Shown here piece after piece: positions 1 to 5,409 of a stretch of DNA of 5,816 nt (position 1 is its first letter; every line of letters starts with the position of its first letter). The DNA comes from Actinomycetota bacterium (GTDB taxonomy: Bacteria; Actinomycetota; Thermoleophilia; Gaiellales; Gaiellaceae). The notes beneath the pieces were generated by a model. That model was not told the origin of the DNA and did no database searches. It saw only the letters and a list, made by a program, of their open reading frames with translations. Location of the stretch: positions 1 through 5,816 of the forward strand of contig JACCZA010000312.1 of the NCBI GenBank assembly GCA_013696185.1, read 5' to 3'. A program made the position numbers and the translations under genes.

Positions 1-154
1 CCGCCGAGCAGCCGGCCTCCTCGAGGCCGTAGCCGGCGGCGAGCTGCAGCGCCCACGCGGCCGCCCCGCCGAGCGCGCCGAACCACAGGAGCAGCCGATC
101 GAGCGCGCCGAGCCTGCGCCCCCCGGCCTCCTCCCCGGCCGTCGCCTCAGACAC
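1..154 (-). CDS. Small membrane protein of the cox operon, 5' part only (fourth gene)
   Basis: This is the first 51 codons of a gene that continues beyond position 1. The start is read as GTG at 154-152, overlapping the coxC stop by 8 nt. No Shine-Dalgarno sequence is visible, so translation is probably coupled to coxC. The N-terminus is a short polar segment (MSEATAGEEAGGRR). It is followed from about residue 20 by a hydrophobic helix, LLLWFGALGGAAAWALQLAAGY, broken here as LLLWFGALGG then AAAWALQLAAGY, and then by LEEAGCSA. The frame stays open to the window edge and has the same GC-rich codon use as its neighbours. Position and character suggest an integral membrane accessory or small subunit of the oxidase. 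A fourth, subunit-III-like gene follows in the alternative coxMNOP cluster of Bradyrhizobium as I recall it, but the visible part here is too short to assign to any family. Its function is unknown. Confidence 0.65.
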   Translation of the reverse strand, partial: MSEATAGEEAGGRRLGALDRLLLWFGALGGAAAWALQLAAGYGLEEAGCSA

Positions 155-737
155 GCGGGGACAGGTAGACGGTCGCGAAGACCACCGTCGAGGCGAGCGT
201 GACGAAGTGCCAGTAGAGGGCGATCACCTGCACGGCGACGTGCCGCCGCGGGCCGTAGGCGCCGAGCCACGCGCGGAGCTGGAGCCAGGCGAGGAGCGCG
301 AGACCGAGCGCCACGTGCGCGGCGTGTGCGCCCGTGATCGTGTAGACGAGCGATCCGTACGCATCCGTCTGCGGCCTCAGCTCCCGCAGCTGCTCCCGAT
401 ACTCGAGCGCCTGCAGGCCGAGAAAGAGCGCGCCGAGGCCGAAGCTCGCGGCGAGCCCCGCGCGGAGCCGTCTGCGGTCGCCGCGGGCGATACCGGCCTC
501 GGCGAGGGCCATCGGCACGCTGCTCGCGAGCAGCACCGACGTCATCAGCGAGGCGCGTACGAGCTTCGGGTCGCCGATCCCCTCCGGCGGCCAGCCGCCG
601 TCCGCGTGGAAGCGGAGGTAGAAGTACGAGGCGATCAGGACGGCGAAGAGCGCCGCCTCGGTGGCGACGAGCAGGAGCATCCCCCACCAGGCCGTCGAGG
701 CCGAGCGCGGGACCGAGAGGACGGGCGAGCTCACCAT
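147..737 (-). CDS. coxC: Cytochrome c oxidase subunit III, short five-helix form
   Basis: This gene encodes 196 aa of the integral-membrane subunit III (CoxC/CtaE), which has no redox metal and supports proton uptake and stability of subunit I. Five hydrophobic helices can be read at about residues 18-42, 58-83, 92-113, 128-154 and 166-192. This matches the short form that lacks the first two helices of the seven-helix mitochondrial type. Family marks are the helix glutamate E27 in ATEAALF, the HAAHVALG motif (H138, H141) and YWHFVT (W176, H177) in the last helix. The ATG start at 737 overlaps the coxA stop in ATGGTGA. A GAGG 7 nt upstream lies inside the coxA acidic-tail codons, so translation is probably coupled to coxA. 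In YWHFVT the residue after V is Thr, where many relatives have Asp. Assignment is firm; only the pairing with this particular CoxA rests on operon position. Confidence 0.95.
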   Translation of the reverse strand: MVSSPVLSVPRSASTAWWGMLLLVATEAALFAVLIASYFYLRFHADGGWPPEGIGDPKLVRASLMTSVLLASSVPMALAEAGIARGDRRRLRAGLAASFGLGALFLGLQALEYREQLRELRPQTDAYGSLVYTITGAHAAHVALGLALLAWLQLRAWLGAYGPRRHVAVQVIALYWHFVTLASTVVFATVYLSPRV

Positions 738-2638
738 GCCTCGTCCTCGTCCTCGTCCTCGGCCCGGGGCAGGTGCCACCCCGCGAGCGCCCCGAGGGCC
801 ATCACCCCGCCCGCCGTCGCGACGAGGGGCAGATCGAGTAGGAGACCCGCGAAGAGCACACTCAGCGTGAGCGCGAGCACGAAGGGCCAGAGCGACTCCT
901 CGGGCATGTGCAGCACGTCGTCGGCCTCGCCGTCGAGCACGGTCGTGGCGAGGGTCTGGTGGCCCTCGGCGAGGACGAGCTCCGCCTGGCCGGCGCGGCG
1001 GGCGTCCTCCTCCCGGTCGGCCCGATCCCAGTTCGGATGCGCGCTCCGCACGAGGGGGACGACGGGGAAGTTGTAGGGACGCGGGGGCGAGGGGATCGCC
1101 CACTCGAGCGAGTCGCCGCCCCAGGGATCGGCGCCCGCCCACGGCCCGCGCTTGCGGCTCCAGGCCACGTTCACGACCACGAGCAGGATCCCGAGCGCGA
1201 GCGCGAACGCGCCGACCGTCGAGAGCAGGTTGGCGGCGTCCCAGCCGAGCCCCGCGGGATAGGTGTAGACACGCCGGGGCATGCCCAGGAGACCCGACAC
1301 GTGCATGGGGAAGAACGCGAGGTTGAAGCCGGCGAACATCAGCCAGAAGCTCGCCTTGCCGAGCCGCTCGCTGAGCAGGCGACCGGTGATCTTCGGCAGC
1401 CAGAAGTGCAGCGCGGCGAAGATCGGGAAGACGGCGCCGCCGAAGAGCACGTAGTGGAAGTGCGCCACGACGAAGTAGCTGTCCGTGATCTGCTGGTCGA
1501 ACGGCACGCTGGCGAACATGACACCCGTGAGGCCGCCGACGACGAAGACGACCACGAAGCCGAGCACGAACAGGAGCGGGGTCTGCAGCACCGGACGGCC
1601 GCGCAGGAGGGTCGCGATCCAGGCGAACACCTGCACGCCGCTCGGGATCGCGATCAGCAGGCTGGCGGCGGCGAAGAAGCCCATCGAGATCTGCGGCAGG
1701 CCGACGGCGAACATGTGGTGCACCCAGACGCCGAAGCCGAGGATCCCCGTCAGCACGGTCGAGAGGGCGACCGCGGTGTAGCCGACGATCGGCCGCCGCG
1801 AGAAAACGGGGACGATCGTCGAGACGATGCCCACGGCGGGCAGGAAGATGATGTAGACGTCGGGGTGACCGAAGATCCAGAACAGGTGCTGCCAGAGGAG
1901 CGCGTCGCCTCCCGCCCCGGCGTCGAAGAAGTGGAAGCCGTGCTTGCGCTCGAGCTCGAGCAGCAGGTTCGCCGTCGAGAGCGACGGCAGGGCGAAGACG
2001 AGGGCGAAGGAGGTGGTCAGGACCGCCCAGACGAAGAGCGGCATCCGGTTGATCGACATCCCGGGCGCGCGCAGCTTCAGGATCGTGACGATGAAGTTGA
2101 CGGCGCCCGCGGTGGTGGACACGGCGAGGAAGAGCAGGCCGAAGCCGTAGAAGTCGATGTTCAGGCCGGGCGTGTACTCCGCCGAGGCGAGCGGGACGTA
2201 GTTGAACCAGCCGTCGTTCGGGGCCGCGGAGAACGGGAGCCCGGCGTAGATGAAGAGGCCGGAGGCGAGGAAGATCCAGTAGCTGAAGGCGTTCAGCCGC
2301 GGGAAGGCCATGTCCCTGGCGCCGATCATCAGGGGTACGAAGAAGTTCCCGAAGCCGGCGAGCATCGGCGTCGCGAAGAGGAAGATCATCGTGACGCCGT
2401 GGAGGGTGAAGAGCTGGTCGTACAGCGCCGGTCCGACGAGGCCGTTGCGCGGCACCGCGAGCTGCACGCGGAGGACGAGCGCCTCGACGCCGGCGACCAC
2501 GAAGAAGGCGAACGCCGTCACGAGGTAGCGGACGCCGATCCGCTTGTGGTCGACGGTGGCGAGCCAGGTGACGAGGCCTCCCGGCTCCTCCCAGCTCGAC
2601 TCGAGCCGCTCGACCGGTTGCTCGGCGATCGCCGCCAC
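731..2638 (-). CDS. coxA: Cytochrome c oxidase subunit I (aa3/caa3 type), variant proton channels
   Basis: This is the catalytic subunit (635 aa) that reduces O2 to water at the heme a3/CuB centre in the cytoplasmic membrane. Visible ligands are H80 and H395 (heme a), H393 (heme a3), and H258, H307 and H308 (CuB). Y262 sits four residues after H258, as for the cross-linked Tyr. R455/R456 in GMPRR contact the heme propionates. D-channel residues D109 and N116 are kept in RDMAFPRLN. Three usual residues differ: the gating Glu of GHPEVY is D260 (GHPDVY), the K-channel Lys of PTGVKVF is Q336 (PSGVQVF), and the Mg-site His before Asp is T385. After the twelve core helices, residues about 495-580 form a loop containing PWGGDSLEW. 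Two further helices follow (about 582-602 and 605-622), ending in an EDEDEDEAW tail. The GTG start is set by GGAG 6 nt upstream and sits 3 nt after coxB. The equivalent actinobacterial name is ctaD. Confidence 0.97.
   Translation of the reverse strand: MAAIAEQPVERLESSWEEPGGLVTWLATVDHKRIGVRYLVTAFAFFVVAGVEALVLRVQLAVPRNGLVGPALYDQLFTLHGVTMIFLFATPMLAGFGNFFVPLMIGARDMAFPRLNAFSYWIFLASGLFIYAGLPFSAAPNDGWFNYVPLASAEYTPGLNIDFYGFGLLFLAVSTTAGAVNFIVTILKLRAPGMSINRMPLFVWAVLTTSFALVFALPSLSTANLLLELERKHGFHFFDAGAGGDALLWQHLFWIFGHPDVYIIFLPAVGIVSTIVPVFSRRPIVGYTAVALSTVLTGILGFGVWVHHMFAVGLPQISMGFFAAASLLIAIPSGVQVFAWIATLLRGRPVLQTPLLFVLGFVVVFVVGGLTGVMFASVPFDQQITDSYFVVAHFHYVLFGGAVFPIFAALHFWLPKITGRLLSERLGKASFWLMFAGFNLAFFPMHVSGLLGMPRRVYTYPAGLGWDAANLLSTVGAFALALGILLVVVNVAWSRKRGPWAGADPWGGDSLEWAIPSPPRPYNFPVVPLVRSAHPNWDRADREEDARRAGQAELVLAEGHQTLATTVLDGEADDVLHMPEESLWPFVLALTLSVLFAGLLLDLPLVATAGGVMALGALAGWHLPRAEDEDEDEAW
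739..760 (-). repeat. GAGGAC tandem repeat coding the CoxA acidic tail and serving as coxC ribosome site
   Basis: On the minus strand three perfect GAGGAC hexamers (760-743) run into a fourth partial copy, GAGG (742-739). In the coxA frame they read EDEDEDE just before the final A-W-stop. The copy of GAGG at 748-745 lies 7 nt before the coxC ATG at 737, a normal Shine-Dalgarno distance, so the repeat appears to do double duty. The repeat unit is a multiple of three, so copy-number slippage would lengthen or shorten the tail without shifting the frame. Confidence 0.75.
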
Positions 2639-2641
2639 TGC

Positions 2642-3655
2642 CTACTCCAGGCTCCGCAGGTAGGCGACGAGCGCGCGCAGGTCGTCGCCGGGAACCTCGA
2701 GGCCCGGCATCTTGCTCCCCGGCTTGAAGCGCTGCGGGTCGAGGATCCAGCGACGCAGGTCGCGCTCGGTGTTCTCGAGCGTCCCCGCCGCGATCGTGCG
2801 CCGGGCGCCGAGGTGTGTCAGGTCGGGCCCGGCGTCGCCCCGGGCCGCGGTGCCGGCGATGCGGTGACAGCCCGCGCAGGCCGACCGGAAGAAGACGCGC
2901 CGCCCGCGCTCGAGCGCAGGCGTCCTCGGCCGCCCGGCCGGCCGCCGCTCCCGCGCGAGCCAGGCGCGGAAGCGCTCGGGCGGCTGGGCCACGACGAGGA
3001 ACGCCATGTTCGCGTGCTGCAGGCCGCAGAACTCGGCGCACTGCCCCCGGTAGACGCCCGGCTTCTCCGCCCGCAGGAGCACCGAGCTCGCGTGGCCGGG
3101 AATCAGGTCGATCTTCCGGTTCAAGCGGGGCACCCAGAAGCTGTGAATCACGTCCTGCGTGCTCACGCGCACCTCGACCGGGACGTCCACGGGAATCACG
3201 AGCTCGTTGGCCGTGACCACGTTCCGCCCGGGGTAGCGCACCTCCCAGAACCACTGCCGGCCGGTCACCTCGATCCGGAGCCGGGTCGCCCCGGGCGCGG
3301 GCGCCGACGTCACGGGCAAGGTGCGCACGGTGAGCACGAACAGGGAGACGAGCACGACCGCCGGGATGCCGACCCCGCCGATCGCGATCAGCGGGTCGCC
3401 GAGGCGGGAGGCTCGCCCTGGCTCCGCGTGCGCCCCCCGGCGGCGCAGCACCGCTACCAGGACGAGGGCGGTGACGACCGCGAAGACGACGGCCGAGCCG
3501 ACGAGCATGACCCACCAGAGGTCGGCGATTCTGCCGGCGGAGTCGCTCGCCGGGTCGAGCGTGGACTGCTGCGAGGAGCAGGCGGGAGTGACGGCCAGCA
3601 CCGCGCCGACCGCGACCGTCCCCGACACCCGGCGAGTCTTCGCCACCCGCGCCAC
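2642..3655 (-). CDS. coxB: Cytochrome c oxidase subunit II with fused cytochrome c domain (caa3 type)
   Basis: This 337-aa subunit receives electrons and passes them to heme a of CoxA. In order it has an N-terminal signal segment (residues 1-25), then C26, where AVTPAC resembles a loose lipobox and may carry a lipid anchor. Two membrane helices follow (about 45-70 and 87-110), then an extracytoplasmic cupredoxin domain. CuA ligands are all present: H171 in DVIHSFWVP, C206, E208 and C210 in CAEFC, H214 and M217. The aromatic docking patch is QWFWEV (134-139). The last 90 residues are a class I cytochrome c domain with C260-A-G-C-H264 and a likely distal ligand M316 in SKMPG. The start is GTG at 3655. 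An in-frame TGA only 12 nt upstream (3667-3665) limits it to this GTG or the next at 3646, and no strong ribosome site is seen. The fused heme makes this a caa3-type oxidase. The actinobacterial equivalent is ctaC. Confidence 0.96.
   Translation of the reverse strand: MARVAKTRRVSGTVAVGAVLAVTPACSSQQSTLDPASDSAGRIADLWWVMLVGSAVVFAVVTALVLVAVLRRRGAHAEPGRASRLGDPLIAIGGVGIPAVVLVSLFVLTVRTLPVTSAPAPGATRLRIEVTGRQWFWEVRYPGRNVVTANELVIPVDVPVEVRVSTQDVIHSFWVPRLNRKIDLIPGHASSVLLRAEKPGVYRGQCAEFCGLQHANMAFLVVAQPPERFRAWLARERRPAGRPRTPALERGRRVFFRSACAGCHRIAGTAARGDAGPDLTHLGARRTIAAGTLENTERDLRRWILDPQRFKPGSKMPGLEVPGDDLRALVAYLRSLE
2645..2648 (-). promoter_or_regulatory. Ribosome binding site GGAG deciding the coxA GTG start
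   Basis: GGAG lies at 2648-2645 in the last sense codons of coxB (CTGGAG, Leu-Glu). It is followed by the coxB stop TAG, then GCA, then the coxA GTG at 2638. The 6-nt spacing fits initiation at this GTG, and no competing ATG is found nearby in the frame. It supports translation re-starting directly after coxB termination. Confidence 0.7.
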
Positions 3656-3679
3656 GCTAACCGCTCAGGCGGCCACCCG
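3656..3679. promoter_or_regulatory. 24-bp divergent intergenic gap between the cox and qcr operons
   Basis: Only 24 bp separate the coxB start (3655, minus) and the chosen qcrC start (3680, plus). This cannot hold two full promoters, so promoter elements must extend into one or both coding regions. On the minus strand GATACT (3697-3692), a partial match to a -10 box, lies inside the first qcrC codons and would give a leader of about 30 nt for coxB. No convincing -35 is found at the right distance. No convincing promoter for qcrC is seen on the plus strand, and no clear operator palindrome stands out. If qcrC starts at GTG 3710 instead, the gap becomes 54 bp. Confidence 0.4.
3667..3672 (+). 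promoter_or_regulatory. Candidate ribosome binding site AGGCGG for qcrC
   Basis: AGGCGG, one base off the AGGAGG consensus, lies 7 nt before GTG 3680. The alternative in-frame GTG at 3710 has no comparable purine-rich site upstream. This is the reason for preferring 3680 as the qcrC start. Confidence 0.5.
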
Positions 3680-4504
3680 GTGAGGTCTGCGAGTATCCGA
3701 GCGCTGCTCGTGGCCGTCGCGAACCCCACCGGCCCGTGTCTCCTGCGACGGTCGTGGGCGGGCGGCCTGGTCGTGCTCGCAGTGGTGCTCGCCGCCACGC
3801 CCGTCGCCGGCGCGGGAGCCGACGACCGCGTTGGACGCGGTCGCGAGCTGTACGTCGAGGGCTGCGTCTCGTGCCACGGCATCGGTGGACGGGGTGTCTC
3901 CGCCGCGGATGCAGCGAGGGGCGCAGGCGGCGTGCGCGGCGAAGGCCCGTCGCTCCTCGGCGTCGGGGCGGCTTCCGCCCACTTCTACCTCTCGACGGGC
4001 GCGATGCCGCTGCGCGACCCCGACGAGCAGCCCGACCGCCGCGATCCCGCCTACGACGAGGCGGAGATCGACGCCCTCGTGGCCTACGTCGCCTCGCTGC
4101 CGCGGGGCGGGCCGCCGATTCCCGAGGTGCGGCCCGAGCGCGGCGACCTCGCCCAGGGCTTCGCCGCCTACACGGAATTCTGCGCCGGCTGCCATCAGTC
4201 GGCGGTCAGGGGCGGCGTCGTGGTCGGCGGCACGGCCCCGCCGCTCGACCGCTCGACGGCGACCCAGATCGGCGAGGCGATCCGGATCGGCCCCTATCTG
4301 ATGCCCCGTTTCGGCGAGGACCGGATCGACGCCGCGACCGTCGACTCGATCGCGCGCTACGTCCTCTACGCGCGCGATCCGCCCGACGAGGGAGGCTTCG
4401 GGCTCGGCCACGTCGGCCCCATCCCCGAGGGGCTCGTCGCCTGGCTCGCCGCGGGAGTCGTCCTCGTCGCCGTCTGCCGCGTCATCGGGAAGCGCGCCGG
4501 ATGA
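3680..4504 (+). CDS. qcrC: Diheme cytochrome c subunit of the menaquinol-cytochrome c reductase
   Basis: The gene encodes a 274-aa diheme cytochrome c of the actinobacterial type, which replaces cytochrome c1 plus a mobile cytochrome c. It takes electrons from the Rieske protein QcrA and passes them to the oxidase. An N-terminal export segment carries RR at 23-24 and a hydrophobic stretch at about 27-44, with likely cleavage near AGA at 45-47. The first heme domain has C62-VSC-H66 with probable distal M109 in STGAMP, and includes GPSLLGVG. The second has C168-AGC-H172 with probable distal M208 in YLMPRF. A single helix near 250-267 anchors the C-terminus, preceded by GHVGPIPEG, a recognisable QcrC block. 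GTG 3680 is chosen for its AGGCGG site; GTG 3710 is the alternative, shortening the signal by ten residues. It overlaps qcrA by 4 nt. Family assignment is strong; the exact start is uncertain. Confidence 0.94.
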   Translation: MRSASIRALLVAVANPTGPCLLRRSWAGGLVVLAVVLAATPVAGAGADDRVGRGRELYVEGCVSCHGIGGRGVSAADAARGAGGVRGEGPSLLGVGAASAHFYLSTGAMPLRDPDEQPDRRDPAYDEAEIDALVAYVASLPRGGPPIPEVRPERGDLAQGFAAYTEFCAGCHQSAVRGGVVVGGTAPPLDRSTATQIGEAIRIGPYLMPRFGEDRIDAATVDSIARYVLYARDPPDEGGFGLGHVGPIPEGLVAWLAAGVVLVAVCRVIGKRAG

Positions 4505-5409
4505 CACCGCTCGAGCGGCCGCGGCCGGGCCTGCCCGGGCATGCGCCGCGCCGGCACGCGGAGACCCTCGTGCTCGCCCTCCTCGCTGGAGGCTCCGCGG
4601 CGGCGATCGCCGCGATCGCCGTCTACCTGTCGGGGGCCGACACCCAGGGTCTCGGCCTCGCGCTCGGGCTCTCCTTCGCCTGCCTCGCCGTCGCGGCGGT
4701 CGTCGCCTCCAGGCGCCTCGTTCCCCAGGAGACCGTCGTGGAGCCGCTCGGCGACCACCGCCACGAGGAGGCGGTCGAGAACGTGGAGGAGGAGCTCGGG
4801 AGAAGCAGCGAGGGGCTCTCGCGCCGTCGTCTCCTGGTGGGCGCCGCGGGAGGCACCGCCGGGTTGCTCGGGACGGCCCTCGTCCTGCCCGTGGCCTCGC
4901 TCGGCCCCGTGCTGCGAACCGGCAGGCTGCACACCACCCCGTGGCGGCGCGGTCGGCGCCTCGTCGACGAGGGCGGTCGCCCGGTCGCGCTCGAGGAGCT
5001 CGTCGTCGGCTCGTTCCTGACGGCCTTCCCCGAGGGCGCGGAGCGCCGGCGCCTCGACGCGTCGATCGTCCTCGTCCGCTTGCGGCCGGAGGAGCTCGAG
5101 CTGCCGGACGAGCGAGCCGACTGGGATGCCGGGGGCGTCCTCGCCTACTCGAAGATCTGCACGCACGCCGGCTGTGCCGTCTCGCTCTTTCGCTATCCGA
5201 GCTTCGAGCCGACCTCCGAGCGGCCGGCCCTCGTCTGCCCCTGCCACTACTCCACCTTCGACGCGAGGCGGGGCGGAGCCGTGCTCTTCGGGCCGGCCGG
5301 GCGCCCCCTGCCCCAGCTGCCGCTCGACGTCGATTCCGGCGGGATGCTCGTCGCGCGCGGGGGCTTCTCGGCGGCGCCCGGGCCTTCGTGGTGGGGAGTC
5401 CGCTCGTGA
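4501..5409 (+). CDS. qcrA: Rieske [2Fe-2S] iron-sulfur subunit of the bcc complex, three-helix type
   Basis: This 302-aa Rieske protein oxidises menaquinol at the outer face together with cytochrome b and passes the electron to QcrC. Two N-terminal helices (about 22-44 and 50-69) precede an acidic linker (about 80-104). A twin-arginine motif follows, SRRRLLVG (107-114), leading the third helix (to about 135). This three-helix, internal-Tat layout is typical of actinobacterial QcrA rather than the one-helix proteobacterial form. The cluster site is complete: C220-T-H222-AG-C225 and C246-P-C248-H249. C220, H222, C246 and H249 bind the cluster, and C225/C248 form the disulfide. The residue after the second His is Tyr (CHYS), where Gly or Gln is more common, but the following Ser is kept. 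The C-terminal FGPAGRPLPQLPL block is also characteristic. The ATG at 4501 overlaps the qcrC stop (ATGA), with a weak GGGAAG 8 nt upstream. Confidence 0.95.
   Translation: MTPLERPRPGLPGHAPRRHAETLVLALLAGGSAAAIAAIAVYLSGADTQGLGLALGLSFACLAVAAVVASRRLVPQETVVEPLGDHRHEEAVENVEEELGRSSEGLSRRRLLVGAAGGTAGLLGTALVLPVASLGPVLRTGRLHTTPWRRGRRLVDEGGRPVALEELVVGSFLTAFPEGAERRRLDASIVLVRLRPEELELPDERADWDAGGVLAYSKICTHAGCAVSLFRYPSFEPTSERPALVCPCHYSTFDARRGGAVLFGPAGRPLPQLPLDVDSGGMLVARGGFSAAPGPSWWGVRS
5395..5398 (+). promoter_or_regulatory. Ribosome binding site GGAG for the qcrB GTG start
   Basis: GGAG, part of GGGGAG at 5393-5398, lies in the last codons of qcrA, 7 nt before GTG 5406. It fixes the qcrB start at the GTG that overlaps the qcrA stop (GTGA). 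Confidence 0.7.

Noticed and set aside
1493..2638. Nitric oxide reductase or cbb3-type oxidase instead of an aa3-type subunit I
   Set aside because: The H-P-D-V-Y motif with Tyr four residues after the CuB His, the RDMAFPRLN D-channel block and the CuA-bearing partner subunit all point to an A-type cytochrome c oxidase.
738..3515. A 1122-codon minus-strand open frame joined to coxC upstream of its ATG
   Set aside because: The part above 737 is an out-of-frame reading of coxA and coxB, rich in Arg, Ala and Pro. Only the last 196 codons (737-147) form a recognisable protein.
908..3679. A very long plus-strand open frame (908-4504) antisense to coxA and coxB that runs into qcrC
   Set aside because: Over 908-3679 its translation is a low-complexity run of Arg, Glu, Asp, Gly and His with no domain, while the minus strand encodes unmistakable CoxA and CoxB. 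Stops are rare in this frame because of the GC-rich codon use opposite. Only the qcrC part is real.
3746..3760. Twin-arginine (Tat) signal at RRSWAG in QcrC
   Set aside because: The residues around RR do not fit the S-R-R-x-F-L-K pattern, and c-type cytochromes are exported unfolded by Sec before heme attachment. The Tat motif in this operon is the one in QcrA.
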